Of a stretch of 64,000 nucleotides of DNA, positions 16,422-25,703 are shown in pieces. Within the stretch, counting starts at the first letter, position 1. Each line of letters opens with the position of its first letter. The stretch covers positions 94,553 through 158,552 of the forward strand of contig SVOA01000002.1 in the NCBI GenBank assembly GCA_015066635.1, given 5' to 3'. The notes below the pieces were generated by a model. The model had not been told where the DNA came from. It saw only the letters and a list, made by a program, of their open reading frames with translations, and ran no database searches. The position numbers were made by a program, and so were the translations under genes. The stretch comes from Oscillospiraceae bacterium. Its GTDB lineage: Bacteria; Bacillota; Clostridia; Oscillospirales; Acutalibacteraceae.

Positions 16422-18818
16422 ATGGCAGTTAAAAAGAATAAATTAAGCGATGTCGCAAAAAGCTTTGAACTGCAGAGCAAGGTTCTGACACAGCTTTTAG
16501 CAAAATATTTTGAAGGCGAAAAGAAATCGCAGACTGCTCTTGAGGATAAAGAAATGGATGTCATCTTTGAGGTGCTCACAAGAGAGTATGCTCCCGAGGA
16601 TTTAACCGATTACTTTGCAGAGCAGTCCAACAGAAAGCCCAAGGCAGAAGCACCGTCAAAGCCTAAGGCAGAGAAAAAGCCTGCCGCAGCAAAGAAAGCC
16701 GAAAAGGAAACTGCGGAAGAAAAGCCCAAGACCGCAAAGAAGTCCGAAACAGAAGCAAAGCCGAAGAGCGCTGCTCCGAAGACCGAGCTTCCCAAGAAAA
16801 AGGAAAAGGACCCCAACAAGCCGCTTCAGTCAAGAACAAAGGGCGAAATGCGCCACATTGACACCAGAGCGGGTGCGGTTGACCTTGATAAATACAACGA
16901 AAGATATGAGAATATTGCTCCTGCCAATGACAGAAACCATGATAACGATGTCAGAAAGCAGAAGCTTAAACAGAAATCTCAGCAATACCGCAAACAGGGC
17001 GGTATGAAGCGCAAGCGCGAGACCGAAAAAGAGAGAATGGAAAGAATTGCCGCAGAGCGCGCAAAGAGACAGCTCAAAATTACTATTCCCGAGGAAATTT
17101 CGGTCGGCGACCTTGCATGGCTTCTTAAAATGACGGCCGCAGAGGTTATCAAAAAGCTCTTTGCTCTCGGCGTTATGGCAACAGTTAACGAAGTAATCGA
17201 CTTCGACACGGCAGCCATAGTTGCAACCGAGCTCGGCGCAAAGGTCGAGAAAGAGGTTGTTGTAACAATCGAGGAGCAGATTATAGACGAGTCCGAGGAC
17301 AGCGAGGAGGATCTCGTTGAGCGCGATCCCGTTGTTGTAGTTATGGGACACGTTGACCACGGTAAGACTTCGCTGCTCGACGCAATACGCAACACTTCGG
17401 TTACCGAAACCGAGGCGGGCGGAATTACTCAGCACATAGGCGCTTACAGAGTTTCGACAGACGCGAGAAAGATTACCTTCCTTGACACCCCCGGTCATGC
17501 GGCGTTTACCTCAATGAGAGCCAGAGGCGCACAGGCTACGGATATAGCCGTACTTGTCGTTGCCGCCGATGACGGTATTATGCCTCAGACAGTTGAAGCC
17601 ATCAACCACGCAAAAGCTGCGGAGGTTTCAATTATCGTTGCTATCAATAAGATGGATAAGCCCGGCGCTTCTCCCGAAAGAATTATGCAACAGCTTACCG
17701 AATACGACCTCGTTCCCGAGGAATGGGGCGGCGATGTAATGTGCATCCCGATTTCGGCTAAGACGCATCAGGGCATTGATAAGGTGCTTGACGCGATTAA
17801 CCTTATCGCTGACGTACTTGAATTAAAAGCCAATCCCAACCGTGCCGCCAAGGGTATTGTTATTGAAGCAAAGCTCGACAAGGGCAGAGGTCCCGTTGCA
17901 ACCGTACTCGTTCAGAACGGTACTCTCAAGGCAGGCGACATCATAGTTGCGGGCACGGCAGTCGGCAGAGTAAGACAGATGACCAACGAGAACGGAAAAC
18001 TGCTCAAGGAAGCAGGTCCTTCCGTACCTGTTGAGATTACGGGACTTGCAGAGGTTCCGCAGGCAGGCGATATCTTTAACTCAGTTTCCGACGAGAAACT
18101 CGCCAGAGAACTTGTCGAGCAGAGAAAGCAGGAAGCCAAGGAAGAAGAATTCAAGCAGTTCCAGAAGGTTACTCTTGACAACCTCTTCTCCTCTATTTCG
18201 CAGGGCGACGTTCAGACTCTCAACGTCATTGTCAAGGCAGACGTTCAGGGCTCTGTTGAAGCTCTTAAACAGAATATCGAAAAGCTCTCCAACGAGGAGG
18301 TTGCCGTTAAGGTTATTCACGGCGGCGTAGGCGCAGTAAATGAGTCTGATGTTATGCTTGCAAACGCATCCAATGCCATTATCGTAGGCTTCAATGTGCG
18401 CCCTGATTCCGTTGCGGCAAGCATAGCCGAGAGAGACGGTATAGATATGAGAATGTACCGCGTTATCTACGACTGCATTGAGGAACTCGAGGCTGCCATC
18501 AAGGGTATGCTTGCTCCGAAGCTTCGCGAGGTTGTACTCGGCAAGGCCGAAGTCCGTAACGTCTTTAAGCTTTCATCCGCAGGCACTATTGCGGGAAGCT
18601 ATGTCACGGAAGGCAAAATCACGAGAAACTCTCAGATTCGCGTTGTAAGAGACGGTATAGTAATCTTTGAGGACGCTATTTCCTCACTCAAGAGATTCAA
18701 GGACGATGTAAAAGAGGTCGCCTCAGGCTTTGAATGCGGTGTCGGACTTGAGAAATTCAACGACATCAAAGAGGGCGACGTACTCGAAGCATTTATAATC
18801 GAGGAAACCAAGGAATAA
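16422..18818 (+). CDS. infB: Translation initiation factor IF-2
   Basis: A 798-residue IF-2. The N-terminal IF2_N module (about 1-60) is followed by a long Lys/Ala/Pro/Glu-rich linker (about 65-200), a second IF2_N-like module ([21 protein letters not shown]) and the G domain from about 303 with [17 protein letters not shown] and NKMD. Two beta-barrel domains and a C-terminal initiator-tRNA domain follow. It places fMet-tRNA on the 30S subunit. The gene starts 3 bases after the ylxQ stop. Confidence 0.98.
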   Translation: MAVKKNKLSDVAKSFELQSKVLTQLLAKYFEGEKKSQTALEDKEMDVIFEVLTREYAPEDLTDYFAEQSNRKPKAEAPSKPKAEKKPAAAKKAEKETAEEKPKTAKKSETEAKPKSAAPKTELPKKKEKDPNKPLQSRTKGEMRHIDTRAGAVDLDKYNERYENIAPANDRNHDNDVRKQKLKQKSQQYRKQGGMKRKRETEKERMERIAAERAKRQLKITIPEEISVGDLAWLLKMTAAEVIKKLFALGVMATVNEVIDFDTAAIVATELGAKVEKEVVVTIEEQIIDESEDSEEDLVERDPVVVVMGHVDHGKTSLLDAIRNTSVTETEAGGITQHIGAYRVSTDARKITFLDTPGHAAFTSMRARGAQATDIAVLVVAADDGIMPQTVEAINHAKAAEVSIIVAINKMDKPGASPERIMQQLTEYDLVPEEWGGDVMCIPISAKTHQGIDKVLDAINLIADVLELKANPNRAAKGIVIEAKLDKGRGPVATVLVQNGTLKAGDIIVAGTAVGRVRQMTNENGKLLKEAGPSVPVEITGLAEVPQAGDIFNSVSDEKLARELVEQRKQEAKEEEFKQFQKVTLDNLFSSISQGDVQTLNVIVKADVQGSVEALKQNIEKLSNEEVAVKVIHGGVGAVNESDVMLANASNAIIVGFNVRPDSVAASIAERDGIDMRMYRVIYDCIEELEAAIKGMLAPKLREVVLGKAEVRNVFKLSSAGTIAGSYVTEGKITRNSQIRVVRDGIVIFEDAISSLKRFKDDVKEVASGFECGVGLEKFNDIKEGDVLEAFIIEETKE

Positions 18819-18831
18819 TTCGGAGGAGAAA

Positions 18832-19194
18832 ATGGCAGGTTATAAGGCTGACAGAACGTCAGAGGATATAAAAAGAGAAATAATCGCCGTTATGCGTGAA
18901 CTCAAGGACCCGAGAGTTAAAGATAAAATACTTACGGTTGTCCGCGTCGAGGTTACGCACGACCTTTCGTACGCAAAGGTCTATGTCAGCGCTATGGACG
19001 GAATTGACTCGGCAAAGGAAGCCGTCAAAGGTCTTGTCAGCGCTACGGGCAAAATTCGTCATGAGGTCGGCACCAGACTCAGACTCCGTAAAACTCCGGA
19101 ACTGAAATTTATAGCGGACGATTCTGTTGAACATAGCATTGAGCTGTTCAAAAAAATTGAGAAAGCGGCAGGTAATAAAAATGCAGAAAATTGA
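18832..19194 (+). CDS. rbfA: 30S ribosome-binding factor RbfA
   Basis: A 120-residue KH-type protein that binds 16S rRNA helix 1 and helps 30S maturation. Seen: an IKREIIAVMRELKDPRV segment typical of the family and the central THDLSYAKVYVSAM strand. GGAGG lies just upstream. Its end overlaps the nrnA start by 14 bases. Confidence 0.97.
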   Translation: MAGYKADRTSEDIKREIIAVMRELKDPRVKDKILTVVRVEVTHDLSYAKVYVSAMDGIDSAKEAVKGLVSATGKIRHEVGTRLRLRKTPELKFIADDSVEHSIELFKKIEKAAGNKNAEN

Positions 19195-20140
19195 TTTATC
19201 CGAAGTCGTCTCAATTCTCAAGGAAAACGACAACTTTCTGTTGCTGACTCACAGGAATCCCGACGGCGACACGCTCGGAAGCGCATTCGGACTTATGTAT
19301 GCGCTCAGAACCAGAGGCAAGACCGCAAAGGTGCTTAACTGCGACAAGATACCCGAGAAGTATTCATATATGTTCGGCGAGGGCGACATCGGCGAGCTTG
19401 ACAACCCTTATGTTGTAGCGCTCGATATTGCCGACGAGAGTCTTCTCGGACCGGGTGTTTTTGAAAAGTACAGCGGTAAGATAAAGCTTTGCATTGACCA
19501 CCATATTTCAAACAAGGGCTTTGCTGAGAAGCTGTATCTGCGCGACTGTGCGGCGGCGTGTGAAATCATTTACGATATACTCGTTGAACTTGAAATAGAA
19601 AAGAACAAGCTTATTGCCGATTGTCTTTACACCGGCATTTCCACGGACACGGGCTGTTTCAAATTCCCCAATGTTACCAAAAAGACTCATCTTATCGCCG
19701 CAGACCTTGTCGATAAGGGCGCAGACATAACAAATATAAACAGACTTATGTTTGAGACAAAGCCGAAAGGTTACTATTACCTTGCTTCGGAAGCGCTTTC
19801 CACGCTCAAACTGTATTTTGACGGCAAATGCGCGATGATGTATATCACTCAGGAAATGCTTGCAAAAACGAATACCGACGAGAGCGACTGCGACGGACTT
19901 TCAAGTATTCCGAGAAGAATTGAAGGCGTGCTTGTAGGCGTTACCGCAAGGGAAAGAAGCGACGGCAGTTTTAAGGTTTCGCTTCGCTCGCACGCGCCCG
20001 TTGACGTTTCAAAGATATGCGGCATAATGGGCGGCGGCGGTCATGCAAGAGCCGCAGGCTGTGAGCTTGACGGCAAAAACATAGAGGCAGAAACAAAGAA
20101 GCTTTTAGCTGTTATCAAAGCAGAGCTTGACTCAATATGA
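19181..20140 (+). CDS. nrnA: DHH family phosphoesterase, NrnA-type oligoribonuclease/pAp phosphatase
   Basis: A 319-residue DHH-DHHA1 enzyme that degrades nanoRNA and dephosphorylates pAp. Metal motifs: THRNPDGDTLGSA, ALDIADESL, the DHH in CIDHHISN, and the DHHA1 motif GGGGHARAAGCEL. The start is placed at the ATG 19181, which gives the family N-terminus; an ATG at 19127 lies within rbfA. It sits between rbfA and truB as in B. subtilis relatives. Confidence 0.94.
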   Translation: MQKIDLSEVVSILKENDNFLLLTHRNPDGDTLGSAFGLMYALRTRGKTAKVLNCDKIPEKYSYMFGEGDIGELDNPYVVALDIADESLLGPGVFEKYSGKIKLCIDHHISNKGFAEKLYLRDCAAACEIIYDILVELEIEKNKLIADCLYTGISTDTGCFKFPNVTKKTHLIAADLVDKGADITNINRLMFETKPKGYYYLASEALSTLKLYFDGKCAMMYITQEMLAKTNTDESDCDGLSSIPRRIEGVLVGVTARERSDGSFKVSLRSHAPVDVSKICGIMGGGGHARAAGCELDGKNIEAETKKLLAVIKAELDSI

Positions 20141-21027
20141 CAGGATTTATAATTCTAAACAAGGAACAGAATATGACCTCCTTTTCCGCGTGCAGCCGTG
20201 TAAGACGGCTGACGGGTGCAAAAAAGGCAGGACACACGGGAACGCTCGACCCAATGGCAACGGGCGTTCTTACTGTTGCGCTTTCGGGCGCGGCAAGATT
20301 CATAGACCTGCTGCCCTCTCACGACAAGAGTTATAAAGCCCGCGCAAAACTCGGCGTTACAACGGACACGCTCGATATAACGGGAAAAATTCTTTCAGAG
20401 TCTCCCGTAAGCGTTACAGACGGTGAACTGCGGAAAACAGTTTTAAATTTCACGGGAGAAATTGAGCAGATACCCCCTATGTATTCGGCGGTAAGCGTTG
20501 ACGGGAAAAGACTGTACGAGCTTGCGAGAGAAGGCAAAGAGGTAGAAAGAAAATCACGCAGAGTAAACGTTTATTCCGCGGAGATTTCGGACTTTGACGG
20601 CAGGGAATTCGGTATTGAGGTTACCTGCTCGTCGGGAACATACATCCGTACGCTTATTGACGATATAGGCAGAGCGCTCGGCTGCGGAGCCGTAATGACG
20701 CAGCTTGAAAGAACCTCGGCAAACGGTTTCTCCGTAAGCGAGGCGCACACTCTTAACGATATTGAAAAGGCCGTCGGCGAGGGCAGAATAAACGACCTGA
20801 TTATCCCCGTTGAGCGTTGCTTCGACTCACTCGGAAGAATAGCCGTCTCCCCTGCTCAGAGCGTCCGTTTCAAAAACGGCGGCGAACTTGCGCTCGACAG
20901 ACTTAAAGGCAGTTTTAACGATGCCGTTTATACTGTTTTTTCCCCCGAGGGAGAGTTTCTCGGTCTCGGCGAGGTCAAAACAGATGAAAATATACTGACT
21001 GTAAAAAAGGTTTACATCGATGGATAA
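20137..21027 (+). CDS. truB: tRNA pseudouridine(55) synthase
   Basis: A 296-residue TruB. The catalytic Asp is in KKAGHTGTLDPMATGVL; PPMYSAVSVDGKRLYELAR and CSSGTYIRTLIDDIG are further family motifs. The start overlaps the nrnA stop as ATGA, so translation is coupled. It isomerises U55 in the T-loop of tRNAs. Confidence 0.97.
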   Translation: MTGFIILNKEQNMTSFSACSRVRRLTGAKKAGHTGTLDPMATGVLTVALSGAARFIDLLPSHDKSYKARAKLGVTTDTLDITGKILSESPVSVTDGELRKTVLNFTGEIEQIPPMYSAVSVDGKRLYELAREGKEVERKSRRVNVYSAEISDFDGREFGIEVTCSSGTYIRTLIDDIGRALGCGAVMTQLERTSANGFSVSEAHTLNDIEKAVGEGRINDLIIPVERCFDSLGRIAVSPAQSVRFKNGGELALDRLKGSFNDAVYTVFSPEGEFLGLGEVKTDENILTVKKVYIDG

Positions 21028-21904
21028 AAAGATTTCTCTGGCTCTGGGTACCTTTGACGGACTTCATACGGGGCACAAGGCAGTTTTAAAAAGCGCTGCC
21101 GACACGGAACTTGAACCGTATGTCCTGCTGTTTGACAGGCACCCCCTCGAGCTGATTAGGGGCAAGGCCCCCACGGAGCTTATCAACCGTAAAAACGCTC
21201 TGGAACTTTTAAAACAGAATAACTTTAAAATCATAAATCTCGACTTTGCAGAGGTTATGAATCTTGACGCCGAAGAATTCTTTTATGATTACATTGCCAA
21301 GAAATTCCGTGCGGGGAAGATTTCCTGCGGAGAGAATTACAGCTTCGGAAAAAACGGAAAGGGCGATACGGAATTGCTATATAAGCTTTGCCGTGAAAAC
21401 GGTATTGAGCTTTCGGTCGTAAAGACCGTTTTGTATAAGGGCTCCCCCGTAAGTTCAACACGGATAAGAGCCTGCATAGAAAGCGGCGAAATAAAAGACG
21501 CCAACGAAATGCTCTCGCGCCCGTATTCGTTTGAAAGCAAGGTCATAGACGGTGCAAAAAGAGGAAAGAAGCTCGGCTTCCCGACGGCAAACCAGCTTAT
21601 CCCCGATAATGCAACCCGTCCCGAAAAGGGCGTATATGCTACTGCTGTACGGCTTGACGGCAAACTATATCCCGCAGTTACAAACTTCGGCGTGCGCCCG
21701 ACGGTTGACGGAAAAAAACTTGTCAGCGAAACGCACATTATCGGCTTTGCAGGCAGTCTTTACGGAAAGACGCTTGAAATTATGTTCCTTGACCGTCTCA
21801 GGAGTGAAAGAAAATTCTCCTCACTTGAAGAACTCAGCGCGGCTATAGGAAGAGACGCCGTAAAATCGGAAGAAATATTTAAAGAACATCTTGAAAAAGT
21901 ATAA
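21020..21904 (+). CDS. ribF: Bifunctional riboflavin kinase/FAD synthetase
   Basis: A 294-residue enzyme that makes FMN and FAD. The N-terminal nucleotidyltransferase domain has LGTFDGLHTGHKAVL (HxGH motif) and SSTRIRACIESG; the C-terminal flavokinase domain has GKKLGFPTANQ and GVYATAVRLDGKLYPAVTNFG. It overlaps the truB end by 8 bases and closes the operon. Confidence 0.97.
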   Translation: MDKKISLALGTFDGLHTGHKAVLKSAADTELEPYVLLFDRHPLELIRGKAPTELINRKNALELLKQNNFKIINLDFAEVMNLDAEEFFYDYIAKKFRAGKISCGENYSFGKNGKGDTELLYKLCRENGIELSVVKTVLYKGSPVSSTRIRACIESGEIKDANEMLSRPYSFESKVIDGAKRGKKLGFPTANQLIPDNATRPEKGVYATAVRLDGKLYPAVTNFGVRPTVDGKKLVSETHIIGFAGSLYGKTLEIMFLDRLRSERKFSSLEELSAAIGRDAVKSEEIFKEHLEKV

Positions 21905-21919
21905 CAAAAATTGTAAAAT
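21891..21919 (+). promoter_or_regulatory. Promoter of the iron alcohol dehydrogenase gene
   Basis: TTGAAA (21891-21896), overlapping the last codons of ribF, a 17-base spacer and TAAAAT (21914-21919). The start codon follows about 32 bases later, with AAAGAGGTG as ribosome binding site. Confidence 0.7.
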
Positions 21920-21951
21920 ATATATATTAAATTAAAAGAGGTGCTTTTATT

Positions 21952-23160
21952 ATGTCGTCTTTAAAAATTGCTTACTACAGAGCTTATCAGAAAATCATGA
22001 AAATCTTTATGCTTTTCCTTGACTGGTCTGAGCCCGAAATGCTCACGGGACCCGGAAGCATAAAGAAGCTGCCCGGAGTTATCAAATCAAAGGGCATCAG
22101 CAACGTCATGGTAGTTACCGATAAGGGACTGATGAGCCTTAATTTGCTCGACGGTCTTTTTGAGGAGCTTAAAAATCAGGGCATTTCATACGTTGTCTAT
22201 GACGGCGTTCAGCCCAACCCCTCTATTGAAAATATTGAACAGGCAAGAGAAATGTTTGTTTCAAACGGCTGTGAGGCAATGATAGCCTTCGGCGGCGGTT
22301 CTCCCATGGACTGCGCAAAGGCAGCCTGCGCAAGAGTTGTCAGACCCAACAAGTCAATCCCTCAGATGAGAGGCGTTATGAAGGTTATGCGCAAGCTTCC
22401 TCCGTTCTTTGCTGTTCCCACGACAGCAGGCACGGGCTCGGAAACCACTCTTGCGGCTGTTGTTTCAAACACACAGACTCACGAGAAATACGCTATCAAC
22501 GACCCCGTACTTCGTCCGAAATTTGCAGTGCTTGACCCCGAACTTACGGTAGGCCTTCCCAAGCACATCACTTCCACAACGGGACTTGACGCACTTACAC
22601 ACGCAGTTGAGGCATATATCGGCAAATCAAATGTTCCCTCGACCATCGACTATGCGGAAAAGGCAACAAAGCTTATCTTCAAGTACCTCGAGGTTGCATA
22701 CAATGATGGCAAGAATATTGAGGCAAGAGACCAGATGCTTCTCGCTTCTTTCTATGCAGGTATGGCGTTTACAAGAGCTTATGTCGGCTATGTCCACGCT
22801 ATCGCTCACAACCTCGGCGGCGTTTACGGAATTGCTCACGGACTTGCAAATGCGGTTATCCTGCCCGTAATTCTTGAGGAATACGGCACGGCTGTATATC
22901 CTCAGCTCGCAAAGCTCGCTGACTGCGCAGGTATTGCAGGTCAGACAGAGGAAGAAAAGGCAAAGAACTTTATTGCCGAGATTTACGCTATGAACGAGAG
23001 AATGTCCATCCCCAAGGGCTTTACGCAGATTAAGGACGAGGACATCCCGACTATCGTTGAGAGAGCTCTTAAAGAAGCTAACCCGCTTTATCCCGTACCC
23101 GTTATCTTTGACGGCGAGAGACTTACTCAGATAGTTAAAAAGCTTCAGATAAGCGAATAA
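21952..23160 (+). CDS. Iron-containing alcohol dehydrogenase
   Basis: A 402-residue group III alcohol dehydrogenase. NAD(P)-binding GGGSPMDCAKA (about 112-122) and metal ligands in GLDALTHAVEAYI and HAIAHNLGGVYGIAHGLANAV (Asp, His, His, His set) are visible. An N-terminal helix of about 20 residues precedes the usual fold, without being a cleavable signal. It is monocistronic, with its own promoter and terminator. In fermentative Clostridia such enzymes reduce aldehydes or 1,3-propanediol and butanol precursors; the substrate is not readable here. Confidence 0.93.
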   Translation: MSSLKIAYYRAYQKIMKIFMLFLDWSEPEMLTGPGSIKKLPGVIKSKGISNVMVVTDKGLMSLNLLDGLFEELKNQGISYVVYDGVQPNPSIENIEQAREMFVSNGCEAMIAFGGGSPMDCAKAACARVVRPNKSIPQMRGVMKVMRKLPPFFAVPTTAGTGSETTLAAVVSNTQTHEKYAINDPVLRPKFAVLDPELTVGLPKHITSTTGLDALTHAVEAYIGKSNVPSTIDYAEKATKLIFKYLEVAYNDGKNIEARDQMLLASFYAGMAFTRAYVGYVHAIAHNLGGVYGIAHGLANAVILPVILEEYGTAVYPQLAKLADCAGIAGQTEEEKAKNFIAEIYAMNERMSIPKGFTQIKDEDIPTIVERALKEANPLYPVPVIFDGERLTQIVKKLQISE

Positions 23161-23168
23161 CAAAAAGC

Positions 23169-23195
23169 AACTGCCTTCGTTTAACGAAGGCAGTT
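23169..23195 (+). terminator. Terminator of the iron alcohol dehydrogenase gene
   Basis: An 11-bp stem AACTGCCTTCG/CGAAGGCAGTT with a 5-base loop followed by TTTTAT, 8 bases past the stop. Confidence 0.93.
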
Positions 23196-23214
23196 TTTAT
23201 ATCTTATTAAGGAA

Positions 23215-23241
23215 AAAGCAGGAAACTCAGTTTCCTGCTTT
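23215..23241 (-). terminator. Terminator overlapping the GH26 stop codon
   Basis: A 12-bp perfect stem AAAGCAGGAAAC/GTTTCCTGCTTT whose 3-base loop is the stop codon of the GH26 gene (23227-23229). A short T tract follows on the minus strand. Confidence 0.85.
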
Positions 23242-24246
23242 TAATATATCCAGCTCGTCAAGAGTAATAACTCTGTCGCTGTTATACAGTTCTTTTAATG
23301 TCTCGGGCGAATTGTTATCGGTCAGATATTCGGTATGCCAGGTCATAAACCATACCCACGGAGTTTCCGTAAACTCCTCTGCCGTCGGGTTTGCGCCGCA
23401 CTCATGGAAGCAGACGGGTTTGCCTTTGAGATTAACCTTTTTTACTTCCTTATACAGTTCGGGCATTGCGCCGCCGTCATAACTGTCCGCGCCGACTACG
23501 TCATAATAATCGGAGCCGGGATTCCATTTGCGGTAGTCCTCGCCGTTGTGTGAATAGCCGAGCACCCATATAAGATTGTTAAGCTCCCAATATTCTGTGT
23601 AACGCTCATACATAATGCGCCAGAGTTTTATGAAGTTTTTATTTCCTCCTTTTCCCCACCAGAACCAACCGCCGTCAAACTCGTGGAAGGGACGCCATAT
23701 AACCGTAACGCCCTTATTCTGAAGGTCTTTAAGCGCTTTTGCGCCCTTATCCATACCGTTTATAAGGGTTTCGTATTCCTCAGTGCCGGGTGTTAACGCC
23801 CTGTCCCAGTCCGTAATTTCATCATTTTGCGCATCTGCCCACTCGCCCGAGAAATCGGCTCCCGTGTGCCAGCAGATTGTAACAAGGCCTCCCTGCTGCG
23901 CCCATTTTACGGCTCTTTCGTTGACGCCGTCAAAATCATCATTCATATAATCAAAGCCCCTTATGGCGGGAAGTCTGCCCGAAGCGGACTGTATATATTC
24001 AAATTCATAGTCCTCGCTGCCCATCCAGGTTGACTCCTGCTGTCCCGACAGAGTATAACTGCCCTCGGCTGACTTTATCATTTCGTAAACCCTTTTTGCG
24101 CCGTCATCAGCGTTTTTATTCGACAGAGCTTCATCATTACCAAATTTACAGGAACAAAGACAAACAAAAATACAGACAAGCATTATAACGGCAGAGTATT
24201 TTACCGCCGTCTGTTTTATCGGTTTAATGTTGCTGAACTGTTTCAT
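23227..24246 (-). CDS. GH26 family beta-mannanase-like lipoprotein
   Basis: A 339-residue secreted glycoside hydrolase. N-terminal signal with a hydrophobic core and a lipobox-like LCSC (Cys near residue 33), so it is probably tethered to the membrane. GH26 features: LSGQQESTWM near the start, acid/base Glu in WRPFHEFDGGWFWWG, and the nucleophile Glu in PVCFHECGANP, spaced as in clan GH-A. GH26 enzymes mostly cut beta-1,4-mannan, some xyloglucan or lichenan. The start overlaps the esterase gene by 23 bases, so the pair is one transcript and probably one substrate pathway (inference). Confidence 0.9.
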   Translation of the reverse strand: MKQFSNIKPIKQTAVKYSAVIMLVCIFVCLCSCKFGNDEALSNKNADDGAKRVYEMIKSAEGSYTLSGQQESTWMGSEDYEFEYIQSASGRLPAIRGFDYMNDDFDGVNERAVKWAQQGGLVTICWHTGADFSGEWADAQNDEITDWDRALTPGTEEYETLINGMDKGAKALKDLQNKGVTVIWRPFHEFDGGWFWWGKGGNKNFIKLWRIMYERYTEYWELNNLIWVLGYSHNGEDYRKWNPGSDYYDVVGADSYDGGAMPELYKEVKKVNLKGKPVCFHECGANPTAEEFTETPWVWFMTWHTEYLTDNNSPETLKELYNSDRVITLDELDILKAGN

Positions 24247-25576
24247 CGCTTACCTCATTTACTGATGTATGGCTTTCAAAGAAGGCGAGCATTTCGTCAA
24301 TGGTCTGTTTGCTCTCGTCAAGCTCGGGATACGCAACGCTTGTAATATGTCCCGAGGAACGGTTCAACGAAAGAGGCCAGTCTCTGAACTGATGCTCTAT
24401 TCCCTTTTCGGTAAGAATATCGTCAAAATACACTCCCGACGCATGAAGGAAATCCCGCGCACAGGTTACGACATAGCAAGGCGGAAGTACGCCTAAATCC
24501 AGCACCTCGTCGGGCTGAAGGTAATTATAGTACGGGGAATTCTTATAGTCGAAACCGAGATAGCAGGATATCAGCGGAGCGTTAAATCCGTTTTTGAAAT
24601 CGAACATACCCGAAACAAGTCCGAGCGCGTCAATCTCAAGTCCCGAAGGTTCAATGCCGTATAGCTCTCTGAGAGTTTCGCTTGAATCTGCAAGCGGCGC
24701 ATAATATGCAAGCTGACCGCCTGCCGAGTCGCCCGTAACATATACTCTGTCAAGGTCGCAGTAATAAGCGTCCGCATTTTCCCTTATCCATTTAAACGCC
24801 GCAATAACGTCCTGAATCTGAGAGGGATAAAGCACGTCGGGAGACAGACGGTAGTTAATCGCAATTACCGTGTATCCCCTTTTTGCGAGTACCGAGCAGT
24901 AAACTCTGTTGGAGTCCTTGTCGCCCATCATAAGCCCGCCTCCGTGAATATCAATTATCACGGGCAGTTTTTCCGCAGTGCCTTCGGGATAGAATATATC
25001 AAGCATATGGGCATTGTTCCCGTCGTCTATATACGGAATGTCCTCAAGCCTTGTAACGCCCGTTTCCATAGTCTGCGAATCAACTCTGTTGTTGTCATAA
25101 AAAGTAACAATATCCCACACAATGGATATGGCGGCGGTAACAAAGCCCTTGTTTGTGAGCTCGCCCATTGAATTGGGACTGACCTTATAAAGCTGAGTGT
25201 CAAGTTCAAAAAGTCCGTTAAAGATTTTCATAAACTCAGCTTCGGCGGAGTCCGCGTCCCTGACCTCGCCGCCCGCAGTAACTATGTCTTTAAGGAAAAG
25301 ATACAGCTCGGTAAAAAGTCCCTTTATCTGATTTGAGAATTCGGTATTATCCGACATACCCGACTCGGACGCGAGCTTTTCAATAGCTGCCGACTTTGCC
25401 CTGAATTCGCTCAAAAGCTCCTCGTCATATTCGCCGTAGGTTATAACCTCCGAGTTTTTGCCGACCTTGAGAGCAAACTCCTTGCGTCTTGCAAAGGTAT
25501 CTGTCTGAAACCATATTCCGCCTGTCAGAGCAGCCACAATAAAAAGGCTGATAATCCGTTTAATTACTGAATTCAT
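24224..25576 (-). CDS. Membrane-anchored alpha/beta hydrolase (HSL-type esterase)
   Basis: A 450-residue protein with an N-terminal membrane or signal segment (about 5-25), a helical region of about 150 residues, then an alpha/beta hydrolase domain. Seen: oxyanion hole HGGG (in IDIHGGGLMMGD), nucleophile GDSAGG, an Asp in TCARDFLHAS and a His in RSSGHITSV, the full triad of the hormone-sensitive-lipase family. Pairing with a GH26 gene suggests deacetylation of hemicellulose (inference). Its ATG overlaps the stop of a 39-codon ORF as ATGA. Confidence 0.88.
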   Translation of the reverse strand: MNSVIKRIISLFIVAALTGGIWFQTDTFARRKEFALKVGKNSEVITYGEYDEELLSEFRAKSAAIEKLASESGMSDNTEFSNQIKGLFTELYLFLKDIVTAGGEVRDADSAEAEFMKIFNGLFELDTQLYKVSPNSMGELTNKGFVTAAISIVWDIVTFYDNNRVDSQTMETGVTRLEDIPYIDDGNNAHMLDIFYPEGTAEKLPVIIDIHGGGLMMGDKDSNRVYCSVLAKRGYTVIAINYRLSPDVLYPSQIQDVIAAFKWIRENADAYYCDLDRVYVTGDSAGGQLAYYAPLADSSETLRELYGIEPSGLEIDALGLVSGMFDFKNGFNAPLISCYLGFDYKNSPYYNYLQPDEVLDLGVLPPCYVVTCARDFLHASGVYFDDILTEKGIEHQFRDWPLSLNRSSGHITSVAYPELDESKQTIDEMLAFFESHTSVNEVSDETVQQH

Positions 25577-25692
25577 TTCTTACCTCTGAAAACCGCATTA
25601 AACAGCGAGCCGATATACATTGCTATATCGGCTGCTTTGGTGTTTCTGAAAATGTCAATAAGTTTCTCTATGAAATCGCCTGATGATTTCAT
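25573..25692 (-). CDS. Small ORF of 39 codons coupled to the esterase gene
   Basis: Start ATG 25690-25692, stop TGA 25573-25575, which overlaps the esterase ATG (ATGA). A strong ribosome binding site AAGGTGA lies five bases upstream. The product begins MKSSGDFIEKLIDIFRN and ends NAVFRGKK, an amphipathic helix-like peptide with no family I recognise. It starts 11 bases after the leuS stop. The middle contains a 10-bp perfect inverted repeat (25608-25633). It could be a true small protein or a leader cistron controlling the esterase. Confidence 0.6.
   Translation of the reverse strand: MKSSGDFIEKLIDIFRNTKAADIAMYIGSLFNAVFRGKK
25608..25633. repeat. Perfect inverted repeat inside the 39-codon ORF
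   Basis: AGCCGATATA (25608-25617) and TATATCGGCT (25624-25633) with a 6-base loop. There is no T tract on either strand, so it is not an intrinsic terminator. It may form an RNA hairpin within the small cistron or serve as a protein-binding palindrome. Confidence 0.6.
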
Positions 25693-25703
25693 TTAATCAC
25701 CTT

